In this document: positions 20,065 through 29,245 of the stretch, piece by piece | Numbering within the stretch: the stretch's first letter is position 1 | How the letters are laid out: each line of letters begins with the position of its first letter | Source: Rhizobium leguminosarum bv. trifolii WSM1325 | Lineage (GTDB): Bacteria; Pseudomonadota; Alphaproteobacteria; Rhizobiales; Rhizobiaceae | NCBI GenBank assembly: GCA_000023185.1 | Contig: CP001622.1 | Coordinates: forward strand, 124,001 to 188,000 | DNA length: 64,000 nucleotides | Direction: 5' to 3' | Notes under the pieces: model-generated | What the model was told of the DNA's origin: nothing | Databases searched by the model: none | Seen by the model: only the letters and a program-made list of their open reading frames with translations | Translations under genes and position numbers: made by a program

Positions 20065-20460
20065 TCAGAGAAACCGGCCGTGGCGCTGCAGCACCTCGAT
20101 CTTGTAGCCATCCGGATCGCTGATGAAGAAGAACAGACCGAAGAGCTTGCCGTCGCGGTTGAGCTCTACCAATTCACCGGGCTTGAGCCCGAGCTTCGAC
20201 AGCCGCTCGCGCTCGACCGCCACCTCTTCGACGGAGACGGCGAGATGGCCATAGGCATTGCCGAGGTCATAGGGCGCGGTCCGGCCCTTGTTGACCGTCA
20301 GTTCCAGCTCGAAGCCGGTCTCGGCATTGCTAATATAGATCAGCGTGAAGGTCTCGAAATCGACGCGGTCGGCGACCGAAAGGCCGAAGGCCCTCTCGTA
20401 GAATTCGACGGAGCGCGCCTCATCGAGAACGCGGATCATGGAGTGGATCATCTTCGCCAA
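20065..20460 (-). CDS. Glyoxalase I family protein (lactoylglutathione lyase-like)
   Basis: 131 residues, one VOC/glyoxalase I module pair. It shows the glyoxalase I order MIHSMIRVLDEARSVEFYERAFGL (metal His near the N-terminus), ETGFELELTVN (Glu), YGHLAVSVEE (His) and GLFFFISDPDGYKIEVLQR (Glu). All four expected metal ligands can be placed, so methylglyoxal detoxification with glutathione is plausible. It is separated from the downstream transporter by about 50 bp of other orientation context and probably transcribed alone. Confidence 0.88.
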   Translation of the reverse strand: MAKMIHSMIRVLDEARSVEFYERAFGLSVADRVDFETFTLIYISNAETGFELELTVNKGRTAPYDLGNAYGHLAVSVEEVAVERERLSKLGLKPGELVELNRDGKLFGLFFFISDPDGYKIEVLQRHGRFL

Positions 20461-20508
20461 TTCTGCCTCCCTTTGTCATCCATCACGGCGGTCTTGGTAC
20501 CCGTCCTC

Positions 20509-21258
20509 CTACGCCGCGCGCAAGCCGATTCTTCGCGTAATCGCTCCTTCGATCAAGCCCATGGCGTCATAGATCAGCACCGCCATCAGGCCGACGATCA
20601 GGCCGCCCTGCAGGATGAAGGCGGTGTTGTCGGAAATCAGCCCTGCGATGATGACCTCGCCGAGGCCCTTGGCCGCAACCGTCGAGCCGATCGTCGCCGT
20701 GCCGATATTGATCACGGTCGCGACCTTCAGCCCTTCGAGGATCAGCGGCAAGGCAAGCGGGAGCTCGACCCGCAGCAGCCGCTGCGTGCCGTTCATGCCC
20801 ATGCCGTCGGCGGCATCGAGAACCTGCGGCGAAACCTGCTTCAAGCCGGCAACAGTGTTTTCGAAGATCGGCAGCAGCCCGTAGAGAAAGAGCGCGATCA
20901 GCGTCGGCATGGCGCCGAAGCCGGTCGCGGGAACGGCGAGCGCCAGCACGGCGACCGGCGGAAAAGTCTGCCCCGCATTGGCGATTGCGCGCGACAGCGG
21001 CAGGAAGTCAGCCCCGCTTTCCCGTGTCACGAAGATGCCGCCGACAACGGCGAGCACGGCGCTGCAGACGATCGATCCGATCACCAGCTGCAGATGGCCG
21101 GCGGCCAGCGAAGCAAGGCTGTTCTGCCTATAGACGGCAGGCGCATTGTTGCTGGTCAGCGGCACCAGCATGAAGGAAAGCCACTCCGTCCTGAACAGCA
21201 GGATGAGCAGCAAAGCCAGCGCCGCCAGGCGGAAGAGATTGGCGACGACGAGCTTCAT
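20509..21258 (-). CDS. yehW: OsmU-type ABC transporter permease (YehW-like)
   Basis: 249 residues, 5-6 membrane helices (LVVANLFRLAALALLLILL, LQLVIGSIVCSAVLAVVGGIF, LIALFLYGLLPI). The EAA-type loop DAADGMGMNGTQRLLRVELPLALPLILEGLK contacts the ATPase. It is the fourth gene of the substrate-binding protein/permease/ATPase/permease operon and its ATG overlaps the ATPase stop (ATGA). The family imports glycine betaine, choline or related osmolytes; the E. coli orthologue has low betaine affinity, so the substrate is uncertain. Confidence 0.88.
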   Translation of the reverse strand: MKLVVANLFRLAALALLLILLFRTEWLSFMLVPLTSNNAPAVYRQNSLASLAAGHLQLVIGSIVCSAVLAVVGGIFVTRESGADFLPLSRAIANAGQTFPPVAVLALAVPATGFGAMPTLIALFLYGLLPIFENTVAGLKQVSPQVLDAADGMGMNGTQRLLRVELPLALPLILEGLKVATVINIGTATIGSTVAAKGLGEVIIAGLISDNTAFILQGGLIVGLMAVLIYDAMGLIEGAITRRIGLRAA

Positions 21259-22199
21259 GCCTTACGGCCCAGTTCGAGCAGCCGCGTCATCGAGATCGAT
21301 CCCACAGGCGCCTTTTCGCCGTCCTGCACGGCCGCCTCATCGACCCCCTGCCAGATCATCTCGGCCAGCGCATCACGCAGGCTGAGCGACTGCGGCAGGG
21401 CATAGGCGAGACCGTTCTTGGCCGGCTCCATGCTTTCCTTCAGCGGCAGCAGCGACATCAGCTTCAGCGCCCGGTCGGAGGTGCCGGTCAATTGCTGCAC
21501 GAAGGGATCGGCGGGTTCGGTGAGGATCTTTTCCGGCGTCGAGCATTGCAGCAATCTGCCCTCGCTCATCACCGCAATCTGGTTGCCAAGATGGAAGGCC
21601 TCGTCCATGTCGTGGGTGACGAGAATGACCGTCGTGCCAAACTGCTTCTGGATCGCCAGCAGATCGTCCTGCGCCTTGCCGCGGATGACGGGATCGAGCG
21701 CGCCGAACGGCTCGTCCATCAACAGCAGTTCCGGCTCGGCCGCCAGCGCCCGGGCGACACCGACGCGCTGCTGCTGGCCGCCGGAGAGCTGGTGAGGATA
21801 TTTGTCGGCAAAGGTTGCTGGATCGAGGTTGAAGAGCCCAAGCAGTTCCTCGACGCGTTTGGCGATGCGGGCGGAATCCCAATCGAGAAGCTGCGGCACG
21901 GTGGCGATATTCTGCGCCACGGTCCGGTGCGGAAAGAGGCCGTGCCCCTGGATCGCATAGCCGATCTTGCGGCGAAGCTCGGTCACCGGAACGTCCATCA
22001 CATTCTGTCCGCCGACGAAGATCTCGCCTTCGGTGATCGGCACCAGCCGGTTGATCATCCGCATCAGCGTCGATTTGCCGGAGCCAGACGTGCCGACGAT
22101 GACGGTAATCTCGCCCTTCTCGACACTCATCGAGACGTCGTCGACGACGGTGGCCGCGCCATAGCGCTTGGTGACGTTCCTGATCTCGATCATGGTCAT
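21255..22199 (-). CDS. yehX: OsmU-type ABC transporter ATP-binding protein (YehX-like)
   Basis: 314 residues. Walker A VGTSGSGKST, Q-loop YAIQGHGLFPHRTV, signature [15 protein letters not shown], Walker B LLLMDEPFGALDP, H-loop VTHDMDEAF. The C-terminal ~70 residues extend beyond the ATPase core as in quaternary-amine uptake ATPases, but no CBS domain pair is clear. The ATG overlaps the upstream permease stop (ATGA), and its own stop overlaps the next ATG. A longer open frame through the permease in another frame is spurious. Confidence 0.92.
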   Translation of the reverse strand: MTMIEIRNVTKRYGAATVVDDVSMSVEKGEITVIVGTSGSGKSTLMRMINRLVPITEGEIFVGGQNVMDVPVTELRRKIGYAIQGHGLFPHRTVAQNIATVPQLLDWDSARIAKRVEELLGLFNLDPATFADKYPHQLSGGQQQRVGVARALAAEPELLLMDEPFGALDPVIRGKAQDDLLAIQKQFGTTVILVTHDMDEAFHLGNQIAVMSEGRLLQCSTPEKILTEPADPFVQQLTGTSDRALKLMSLLPLKESMEPAKNGLAYALPQSLSLRDALAEMIWQGVDEAAVQDGEKAPVGSISMTRLLELGRKA

Positions 22200-23362
22200 G
22201 CGGCAGATCCCCGGATGCTTTCGATGACCGCATCGAGGATGACGGCCGATGAGAAGGCGAAGAAGACGGTCGGCACGGCGCCGAGCAGGACGAGGTCCAT
22301 GGCCGTCTGGCCGAGCCCCTGGAAGATGAAGATGCCGAAGCCGCCGCCGCCGATCAGCGCGGCGATCGTCACCATGCCGATCGCCTGCACCAGCACGATG
22401 CGGATGCCGGTGAGGATCACGGGAAAGGCGAGCGGCATGTCGATTCCAACAAGGATCTGCCACCGTGTCAGCCCCATGCCGGCCGCAGCGTCGCGTACCG
22501 AGGGGTCGACGCCCTGAAGGCCGACGACGGTGTTGGCGACGATCGGCAGCAGCGAATAGAGCACCAGCGCAATCAAGGCGGGCGCCGTGCCGATGCCGCG
22601 AATGCCGATTGCGGCGGCGAGCGGCACATGGGTGGCGAGATAGCCGAGCGGCAGCATCAACAGGCCGAAGAGTGCCAGACTCGGGATCGTCTGGATGAGG
22701 CTCAGCCCCTGCAGCACGATGGCCCGCAGCTTCGGCACCCAGAAGCAGAGGATGCCGAGCGGCAGGCCGAGAACAACGGCGATGGCAAGCGAGCCGAACG
22801 CGAGCAGCAGATGCGAGATCGCTTCGGTTTCGAACTGCGGTGCCCGTGTCGAAAATTCCTTCATGATCGAAAGGCTGTCGAGCAGGCCGGAGGAGAGCGA
22901 GATGAAGAGCAGCGCCGTATAGGCTGCAAGGGCTGCGATCCGCATCCAGGGCGCAAGGCGGATCTTCACCAGCGCATCGGATATGACGAGCCCGATCACG
23001 GCAAACAGCACCCAGAAGCCGCCGCCGGGCGTCATCCGCGCCACCGTGCTGCCGGGCGGCGTTGCCGCGGCCGAGACGAGGCCGATCGCAACGATCAGCG
23101 CCGCAAGACAGAGTGTCGCAATCGCAAGCCGCGCGATCGCATGGCGTAGGAACAGCGTGGCGAAGGCGGTGAGAAGGAGGAGCACGGTCAGGATGACGAC
23201 GGAAGGCTGGGGAAGAAGCTGCAACAGCAGCATCGGCTTGCCGGCGGCGATGCGATTTGCCTTCACGTAGATGAAGGGCATCAGTGCCGTCGCCGCGATG
23301 CCGCCGGCCACCAGAACCACGCCGAGCCGGTCCAGCCTGCGGACCGCTAAGGTTTCTGCCAT
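22196..23362 (-). CDS. yehY: OsmU-type ABC transporter permease (YehY-like, long form)
   Basis: 388 residues. The N-terminal half adds several helices (VVLVAGGIAATALMPFIYV, VVILTVLLLLTAFATLFL, ATLCLAALIVAIGLVSAAA, FWVLFAVIGLVISDALV) before the conserved permease core. The core loop is RDAAAGMGLTRWQILVGIDMPLAFPVILTG. This length asymmetry between the two permeases is characteristic of the YehWXYZ/OsmU group. The ATG at 23362 follows AGGA at 9 nt; a TTG nine bases upstream lacks spacing. Confidence 0.9.
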   Translation of the reverse strand: MAETLAVRRLDRLGVVLVAGGIAATALMPFIYVKANRIAAGKPMLLLQLLPQPSVVILTVLLLLTAFATLFLRHAIARLAIATLCLAALIVAIGLVSAAATPPGSTVARMTPGGGFWVLFAVIGLVISDALVKIRLAPWMRIAALAAYTALLFISLSSGLLDSLSIMKEFSTRAPQFETEAISHLLLAFGSLAIAVVLGLPLGILCFWVPKLRAIVLQGLSLIQTIPSLALFGLLMLPLGYLATHVPLAAAIGIRGIGTAPALIALVLYSLLPIVANTVVGLQGVDPSVRDAAAGMGLTRWQILVGIDMPLAFPVILTGIRIVLVQAIGMVTIAALIGGGGFGIFIFQGLGQTAMDLVLLGAVPTVFFAFSSAVILDAVIESIRGSAA

Positions 23363-23419
23363 GTATCCCAATCCTGTCTGGCCAACCTGTCAGGAAAGCC
23401 AATCCTGTCAGGAAAGAAA

Positions 23420-23443
23420 GCTCCGCCCGTAATCGGGCGGAGC
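23420..23443 (-). terminator. Intra-operon hairpin between osmF and first permease
   Basis: GCTCCGCCCG and CGGGCGGAGC form a perfect 10-bp stem with loop of 4, followed on the minus strand by TTTCTTTCC. It probably attenuates read-through or protects the osmF message, raising binding-protein levels relative to the membrane components. Confidence 0.75.
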
Positions 23444-23452
23444 GGGCAATGA

Positions 23453-24361
23453 CTACTTCAGGAAGCCCTTTTCCTTGAGATAGGCTTCGGCGACGGATTT
23501 TGCCGGCTCGCCATCGACCTGGATCTTGGCGTTGAGCTTGCGCAATTCGTCGGCGGTCAGGCTCTTGAAGATCGGCGAGAGCACTTCCTCGATTTTCGGA
23601 TTGGCCTTCAACACCTCTTCGCGAATGATCGGCGTCGGGGCGTAGACCTGCTGCACGTTCTTGTCGTCTTCGAGAACGGTGAGTTCAGCCGCTTCGATCG
23701 CGCCGTCGGTGCCGTAGACCATGGCGGTGTTGACGCCGTTCGTCTGGTCGGCGGCTGCCTTGATCGTTGCCGCCGTGTCGCCGCCGGAAAGAACGACCAT
23801 CTGGTCGGGCTTCAGCTGGAAGCCGTAGGTCGTCTGGAAGGCGGGAAGCGCGCCGGCCGAATTGACGAATTCGGCGGAGGCGGCAAGCTTGGCGGCACCG
23901 CCGCCGGCAACCCATTTGCCGAAGTCGGTGAGGCTCTTCAGCTTGTTCGGGCCGGCAACATCGCTGCGCACGGCGAGCGCCCAGGTGTTGTTGGCAGGCG
24001 ACGGCGTCAGCCAGACGATCTTGTTGGCATCGTAATCGAGCTTCTTCGCCAGCTCATAGCCCTGGTCGATGTTCTTCCAGGCGGCGTCATCGGCCTTGTT
24101 GAAGAAGAAGCCGGCGTTGCCGGTATATTCGGGATAGATGTCGATTTCGCCTGCGGTGATCGCCTTGCGCACGACCGGTGTCGCGCCAAGCGCGATGCGG
24201 TCCTGCGTCTTGATGCCGTTGGCTTCGAGAGCGAGCGCGATGACGTTGCCGAGCAGCGTGCCTTCCGTGTCGATCTTCGACGAGACGACGACGTCGGCGG
24301 CATGGGCCGCACCCACCGCGAAGGCGGAGAGCGAAACGGCAAGTGCGAGTTTCTTCAGCAT
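23453..24361 (-). CDS. osmF: Periplasmic osmolyte-binding protein (OsmF/YehZ-like)
   Basis: 302 residues with a cleavable signal peptide (KKLALAVSLSAFAVGAAHA). The mature protein is a type II binding protein of the OpuAC family. It shows VVVSSKIDTEGTLLGNVIALALEANG, GEIDIYPEYTGNAGFFF (the conserved YPEYTG ligand-site segment), and a C-terminal hinge region with ELRKLNAKIQVDGEPAKSVAEAYL. First gene of the four-gene uptake operon. A divergent LysR-like gene lies 420 bp upstream. Confidence 0.93.
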   Translation of the reverse strand: MLKKLALAVSLSAFAVGAAHAADVVVSSKIDTEGTLLGNVIALALEANGIKTQDRIALGATPVVRKAITAGEIDIYPEYTGNAGFFFNKADDAAWKNIDQGYELAKKLDYDANKIVWLTPSPANNTWALAVRSDVAGPNKLKSLTDFGKWVAGGGAAKLAASAEFVNSAGALPAFQTTYGFQLKPDQMVVLSGGDTAATIKAAADQTNGVNTAMVYGTDGAIEAAELTVLEDDKNVQQVYAPTPIIREEVLKANPKIEEVLSPIFKSLTADELRKLNAKIQVDGEPAKSVAEAYLKEKGFLK

Positions 24362-24782
24362 GGAATATCCCCTTGTTAAACACCGTTGAATGAGGCTCAA
24401 ACCCCTGGCGGGAGGCCTGCGCATAGGAAATCTGCCGGCGAAGGCGACCAAGTCGCCATCATGCCGGAATTGCGTGCGTCATGGAAATAGCGTTCATGCC
24501 CGAAAAATCGATGCAAGCCCCCTCGAGTATTTGCGGTCGCGCCACGATTATGGCGGCGAATGCACCTCCGCGCGCGGAAACGCATTCCCTTTTCCAAGGC
24601 CGGCGCGATTTGTTTTTGTCCCCTTGCGTGTTTCCACGATATTCCCAGGCTCTGTTGCGGATTCCCGCCGCCCGGATTTTTCTATGATCGAACGATAGCC
24701 CGGCTCTCCGGAGGCAGGGATATCTTTTTTCCTGAACACATCATATCGTCCGGTTTTTCCAGCACTTTCCGGAGGTGGCCGT
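24362..24782. other. Divergent intergenic region, osmF / tandem-HTH regulator
   Basis: 421 bp separating the osmF and regulator starts. Lower GC than the flanks in places (for example around 24660-24760). Short open frames on both strands have no protein-like features. It should hold both promoters; I see no clear long palindrome. Confidence 0.5.
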
Positions 24783-26003
24783 TTGCATCTTGGTGCCCTG
24801 TTCATCGCCAGCCATGTCCTGACCTCCGGTTCGGTCCGCGAGACCGCGCGGCGCTTCCACCTATCGCCCTCCACCGTCTCGACGGCAATCCATAATCTCG
24901 AGACCGAACTGGCGATGACGCTGACCGAACGCGCCTCCGGCGAGCTGGCGATGCTAATTGCGAGCGGCAGGGTGCTGGAAGGCCTGAAGCCGATCATGGC
25001 TGCGATCGGTGAGCTCGGCCAATGGGCCGGTCACGACGGCGACGGCGCTGAGATCGACGAGGTCTGGGCATCGCGCATTCCCGTCAAGATCGTCACGATG
25101 GAGCGGTTTCTCGAAGTTGCCGACCAGGGGAGCATCAACCGGGCAGCGCGCCGCCTTCGCCTCGGTCAGCCGCAGCTTTCACTTCAGCTTGCCAATCTTG
25201 AGAAATTTCTGACCCATCGCCTGTTCGAGCGCCAGGCGCAGGGCTCGGTGCTGACGGAGGAGGGCAGGCGCGCCTACCAGATCTTCATGGCGATCAGCCA
25301 GGCGTGGAACGATCTGAAATCGTCGGCCGACGAGCGTTATCGGCGCACTGCCCGGTCGCTGCGCATCGGTTCGATCATCCCGACCGGATCGGAAAGCTGG
25401 GTGGCGCGCTGCCTGGGATCGCTGGTCTCCGAATGGAATGCGCGCCGCAACAACAATGCGATCTCGCTGGTGTCGATGACCGCCGACGATCTGCGCGAGG
25501 CGTTGAAGAACGGCCGCATCGATGTCGCAATCCTGGATTCGGTCTTCGGCCTCGAAAGCTTTCGGCATCGCGAACTGCTGCAGACCGATATGGTGGTGAT
25601 CGCGCCGCCGGATAGTACCGAGACCAGCGTTGCTGATCTCGTCGCCGGCCACCCGATCTGCATGCCGAGCCCGCGCACCGGCCTCGGCCATGCGGCCATG
25701 GCCTTCAGCTACGAGCGCGCGCCCAACCGGCGCCGGCGCGGCCAAGATATCACCGCGGCGGATTCGCTGCCTGTCATCGTCGACCTCGTCGCCAATCACG
25801 GCTACGTCTCCTTCCTCGGTCGGGTCAGCGCCATGCCGATTGCCGACAAGGTGCGCATCGTCGATCTCGACGAGCACCTGCCGATGTCCTATCACGTCGC
25901 CTTCAACCATCGAAAAGCCGCCGCCGATGCCTGCACAATGATCATCGAGGCGGCAGCGAGAATTACCTCTGAAGCGGTCGTGCGAACCGCAGCCGTGGCT
26001 TAA
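24783..26003 (+). CDS. LysR-like regulator with two N-terminal helix-turn-helix domains
   Basis: 406 residues, longer than ordinary LysR proteins (about 300). The first HTH is at about residues 4-45 (ASHVLTSGSVRETARRFHLSPSTVSTAIHNLE). The second, canonical LysR HTH is at about 105-160 (FLEVADQGSINRAARRLRLGQPQLSLQLANLE). The effector-binding domain follows (SLRIGSIIPTGSESWVARCL...). The start is TTG, supported by a GGAGGTG ribosome site 7 nt upstream; no ATG precedes the first HTH. It is divergent from osmF and is a candidate regulator of it, or of cutC 28 nt downstream. The effector is unknown. Confidence 0.85.
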   Translation: MHLGALFIASHVLTSGSVRETARRFHLSPSTVSTAIHNLETELAMTLTERASGELAMLIASGRVLEGLKPIMAAIGELGQWAGHDGDGAEIDEVWASRIPVKIVTMERFLEVADQGSINRAARRLRLGQPQLSLQLANLEKFLTHRLFERQAQGSVLTEEGRRAYQIFMAISQAWNDLKSSADERYRRTARSLRIGSIIPTGSESWVARCLGSLVSEWNARRNNNAISLVSMTADDLREALKNGRIDVAILDSVFGLESFRHRELLQTDMVVIAPPDSTETSVADLVAGHPICMPSPRTGLGHAAMAFSYERAPNRRRRGQDITAADSLPVIVDLVANHGYVSFLGRVSAMPIADKVRIVDLDEHLPMSYHVAFNHRKAAADACTMIIEAAARITSEAVVRTAAVA

Positions 26004-26031
26004 GCCTCGGCGGAGCTAGGGAGACCGCAAC

Positions 26032-26757
26032 ATGACGATCTTGCTTGAGGTGTGCGTGGACAGCGCCGAAGGCCTTGCCGCCGCGATCGAGGGTGGCGCC
26101 GGGCGCATCGAGCTCTGCTCGGCGTTGGAACTCGGCGGCCTGACGCCGTTGCCGAGCCTGATGCGGATCGCCGCCCGGGCACCCATTCCGGTCTATGCGA
26201 TGATCCGCCCTCACGCCGGCCCCTTCATCTTCGACGGGGCAGACGAGGAGGCGATGATGATCGATATCGACGCCGTGCGCGCCGCCGGCCTTGCCGGCGT
26301 CGTCATCGGCGCCAACCGGCCGGATGGTACGCTCGACATGCCGCTGGTCCACCGTTTGAAGGCGCATGCGGCGGGACTCGGCTCGACGCTGCATCGCGCT
26401 TTTGATCTGGTGCCGGATGCCGACCAGGCGCTGGAGCAGGCGGTCGAGCTCGGCTGCGAACGCATCCTGACATCAGGCTGCGCGCTGAAGGCGGTAGACG
26501 GCCTCGACACGCTGAAGCGCATTTCGGCAAAGGCCGCCGGCCGCATCGCCATCATGCCCGGCAGCGGCATCCGCCCCACCAATGTCGGCGAGATATTGAA
26601 GGCGACCGGCGCCCGCGAGGTCCACGGCTCCTGCAGTTCACCGGTCGAAAGCGCCGATCCGCGCGCGGTCGCTTTTGGTTTCGAGGCGAGAAGCACAAAC
26701 AAGACGGATGTCGCCGTCGTCAGGCAGATGCGCAGGGCGATCGAGGCGGGAGTTTAG
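26032..26757 (+). CDS. cutC: CutC family protein
   Basis: 241 residues, the full length of the family. It has a TIM-barrel fold beginning ILLEVCVDSAEGLAAAIEGGAGRIELCSALELGGLTP, with RPHAGPFIF, HRAFD and ILTSGCALKAVDGL, and IMPGSGIRPTNV near residue 180. CutC was linked to copper homeostasis in E. coli, but a direct copper role is disputed and the activity is unknown. Starts 28 nt after the regulator stop, so the two may be cotranscribed. Confidence 0.9.
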   Translation: MTILLEVCVDSAEGLAAAIEGGAGRIELCSALELGGLTPLPSLMRIAARAPIPVYAMIRPHAGPFIFDGADEEAMMIDIDAVRAAGLAGVVIGANRPDGTLDMPLVHRLKAHAAGLGSTLHRAFDLVPDADQALEQAVELGCERILTSGCALKAVDGLDTLKRISAKAAGRIAIMPGSGIRPTNVGEILKATGAREVHGSCSSPVESADPRAVAFGFEARSTNKTDVAVVRQMRRAIEAGV

Positions 26758-26767
26758 CGACCGCGGC

Positions 26768-26943
26768 TTGCCCTCATCCGGCTGCCGCCACCTTCTCCCC
26801 GCTTGCGGGGCGAAGGGGATATGCCGCGACCTCTCCGTCCCCCGCCCAGCAGGGCACGTCCCCTCGCCCCGTTTTACGGGGGTCCACAGGACGGGTCGAG
26901 ACCAGTGGCTCGACCCCGGCAAGGTTAGGGTGAGGGGCAGCCG
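26768..26943. repeat. RIME-like mosaic repeat, copy 4 (long form)
   Basis: CCCTCATCCGGCTGCCGCCACC, CTTCTCCCCGCTTGCGGGG, CCTCTCCG, GGGCACGTCCCCTCG, then the extra module GGTCCACAGGACGGGTCGAG...GGCTCGACCCC, ending AAGGTTAGGGTGAGGGGC. The architecture is the same as copy 2. Confidence 0.75.
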
Positions 26944-26991
26944 CCGGCGCGAAGCGGACGGAAACCACGTCACGCGTTCGCTGGAAACGCC

Positions 26992-28011
26992 CTAACCACC
27001 AATACTGATCACAGCCTTGATCAGCCCATTCTTCTCATGCGCCCAGCGCGCGAGATCGCGCGGCGCATCGGCAAGCGTCGTGCGGTGGGTGATCAGTTTG
27101 TCCACCGGCACCAGCCCTTTGGCGATCGAATCCGCGACATGCTCGAAATCGACGCGGGTGGCGTTGCGGCTGCCGATCACCATCATCTCGCGCTTGTGGA
27201 ATTCGGGATCGGAGAAGCGGATATCGTCCTTGACGACGCTGACCAGCACCAGCGCGCCGCCATGGGCGACGAAGGAGAAGGCCTTTTCCATCGAAGGGCC
27301 GTAACCCGTCGCATCGAAGACCACGTCGAAACCGTCGCCGTTGGTCTTTTCCCGGACGGTCTCCGCTGTCGCCTCGTTGGCAACGATGCCGGAGGTGAAG
27401 CCGAAGCGTTCCGACGCCATCTGCAGCCGCTCGGTGCTGGTATCGAGCAGCGTCACCTCATGGCCTGCGATGCGCGAGAAGATCGCCGCCCCGAGGCCGA
27501 TCGGCCCGGCGCCGATCACGAGCGCCCGGGCTCCGGCACCGGTCATCGAACGGCGCACCGCATGAGCGCCGATCGCCAGGAACTCGGTCGTCGCCGCCGC
27601 TTCGAGGCTTACACCCTTGGCGGCGTAGAGGTTCTCGGCCGGGACTGAAATCTCCTCGCAGAAGGCGCCGTCGGTATGGACGCCGAGCACCTTGATATTG
27701 GTGCAGCAATTCGGCTTGCCCTGCCGGCAGGCGATACATTGCCCGCAGGAGAGATAGGGATTGACGATGACAGGCGTGCCGACTGCGATAGTGACGCCGT
27801 CGCCCGCTTCCAGCACCGTCGCCGAGATCTCGTGCCCCATCACCCTGGGATATTCGAGGAAGGGATGTTTGCCCTCGAAGATGTGGTAGTCGGTGCCGCA
27901 AATGCCGACATGGCTGACGGCAAGCCGCACCCAGCCGGCGGCGGGAGCCGCAGGCGAAGGACGCTCGACGATATCGAGCACGCCGGGCTCCCGGCAAAGA
28001 ACTGCTTTCAT
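26992..28011 (-). CDS. Zinc-dependent alcohol dehydrogenase family (sugar-acid/polyol oxidoreductase)
   Basis: 339 residues, MDR family, NAD(P)-dependent. The catalytic zinc site is GICGTDYH with GHE in VMGHEIS. The four structural-zinc cysteines are in NPYLSCGQCIACRQGKPNCC. The Rossmann motif is VIGAGPIGLGAAIF near residue 165. It resembles L-galactonate/L-threonate-type sugar-acid dehydrogenases (LgoD-like). The gene lies at the 3' end of the deoxy-sugar operon, after a RIME-like repeat. A role in oxidising a 2-keto-3-deoxy sugar acid is inferred from context only. Confidence 0.8.
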   Translation of the reverse strand: MKAVLCREPGVLDIVERPSPAAPAAGWVRLAVSHVGICGTDYHIFEGKHPFLEYPRVMGHEISATVLEAGDGVTIAVGTPVIVNPYLSCGQCIACRQGKPNCCTNIKVLGVHTDGAFCEEISVPAENLYAAKGVSLEAAATTEFLAIGAHAVRRSMTGAGARALVIGAGPIGLGAAIFSRIAGHEVTLLDTSTERLQMASERFGFTSGIVANEATAETVREKTNGDGFDVVFDATGYGPSMEKAFSFVAHGGALVLVSVVKDDIRFSDPEFHKREMMVIGSRNATRVDFEHVADSIAKGLVPVDKLITHRTTLADAPRDLARWAHEKNGLIKAVISIGG

Positions 28012-28077
28012 GACGGGTCTCGCATTCCTGGTTCTTTACTCTGTGTCGTGCCACTGCTGTTCGGTTCGTGCGGATAG

Positions 28078-28221
28078 CTGCCCCTCACCCTAACCCTCTC
28101 CCCGTAAACGGGGCGAGGGGACGTGCCCTGCACGACGTCAATGGGGACGGAGAGGTTTGCGGCATATCCCCTTCTCCCCGTCAAAACGGGGAGAAGGTGC
28201 CGGCAGGCGGATGAGGGGCAG
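28078..28221. repeat. RIME-like mosaic repeat, copy 5
   Basis: Short-form copy between the ABC permease gene and the alcohol dehydrogenase gene, hence inside the putative operon. Blocks: CCCCTCACCCTAACCCTCTCCCCG, GGGGACGTGCCCTGC, GGAGAGG, CTTCTCCCCG...CGGGGAGAAGG, GGCGGATGAGGGGC. Confidence 0.75.
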
Positions 28222-28243
28222 GCAGCGATCTCTTGCTCGCCTC

Positions 28244-29218
28244 TCAATTGCTCCGGCGGCGGCGCAGCTGGTCGAAGAACACGATCACGATGATCAGCAG
28301 ACCGGTGATGATACGCTGCCAGAAGGAGTTGACGTTCAGAAGGTTCGCGCCGTTGTTGATGGTGGCGAGAATGAAGGCGCCGATCAGTGGGCCGTGCACC
28401 GAGCCGACCGCGCCGAACAGGCTGGTGCCGCCGATGACGGAGGAGGCGATCGCCTGCAGTTCCCAGCCGTCGGCCTGCGTCGCATTGCCGATCGCGATGC
28501 GCGAGGCGAGCAGCACGCCGACGAAGGCGGCGAAGGAGGCAGACAGGATATAGGCGAGGTAGATCATGCCCTTGACGTTGACGCCGGAAAGGCGCGCCGC
28601 CTCGGCGTTCGAACCGACCGCGAAGAGATACCGGCCCCAGCGGCTCAGATGCAGGAAGATGAAGGATGGGACCGCCACCAGGATGACCATCCAGAACAGG
28701 CTCGGAATACTGAGCAGATCGGCGCGGGCGAAATTGCTGAAGCCCTCATTGGTGATGTTGATCGTCGAGCCGTTGGTGATCAGCAGGCCGATGCCGCGCA
28801 GCGATGTCAGGGTTGCCAGCGTGATGATAAAGGGCGGCAGGCCCATATGCACGATGCCGAAGCCATGGAAGGCGCCGATCGCCACACCCATGAGCAGCGT
28901 CAGCGCGATCGCCCCCCAGACCGGCACGCCCGCCTGCAGCAGCCAGGCGATGATCACGGTGCAGAAGCCGACGATGGCGCCGACCGAAAGATCGATGCCG
29001 GCGGTGATGATGACGAAGGTCTGGCCGAGCGCCAGGATCGCCGTCATCGCACCCTGACGCAGCAGGTTGGAGATGTTGAGCGGCGTCCAGAAGCTCGGGG
29101 TGACGACGCCAAGCACGATCCAGAGGAAGATCAGCAGGCCGATCAGCGTCAGGCCGAACAGGATGTTCATTTTCCGGCGCGGCGGCGGTGCGACGATTTC
29201 GGTGGGGGTGGCAGTCAT
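28244..29218 (-). CDS. Sugar ABC transporter permease (RbsC family)
   Basis: 324 residues with about 8-10 membrane helices (ILFGLTLIGLLIFLWIVLGVV, GAMTAILALGQTFVIITAGIDLSVGAIVGF). The TAGIDLSVGA motif is characteristic of ribose-type (CUT2) permeases. It is 27 nt downstream of the ATPase gene, with GGGAGAAAATTC before its ATG. It forms an importer with the two genes upstream. Confidence 0.93.
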   Translation of the reverse strand: MTATPTEIVAPPPRRKMNILFGLTLIGLLIFLWIVLGVVTPSFWTPLNISNLLRQGAMTAILALGQTFVIITAGIDLSVGAIVGFCTVIIAWLLQAGVPVWGAIALTLLMGVAIGAFHGFGIVHMGLPPFIITLATLTSLRGIGLLITNGSTINITNEGFSNFARADLLSIPSLFWMVILVAVPSFIFLHLSRWGRYLFAVGSNAEAARLSGVNVKGMIYLAYILSASFAAFVGVLLASRIAIGNATQADGWELQAIASSVIGGTSLFGAVGSVHGPLIGAFILATINNGANLLNVNSFWQRIITGLLIIVIVFFDQLRRRRSN

Positions 29219-29245
29219 GAATTTTCTCCCTCTTATTCTTTTGGC

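Noticed and set aside
21255..23402. Apparent 715-codon fusion of permease and ATPase
   Set aside because: Only the C-terminal part (from 22199) reads as protein; the rest is the wrong frame of the permease gene. ATGA overlaps show separate genes.
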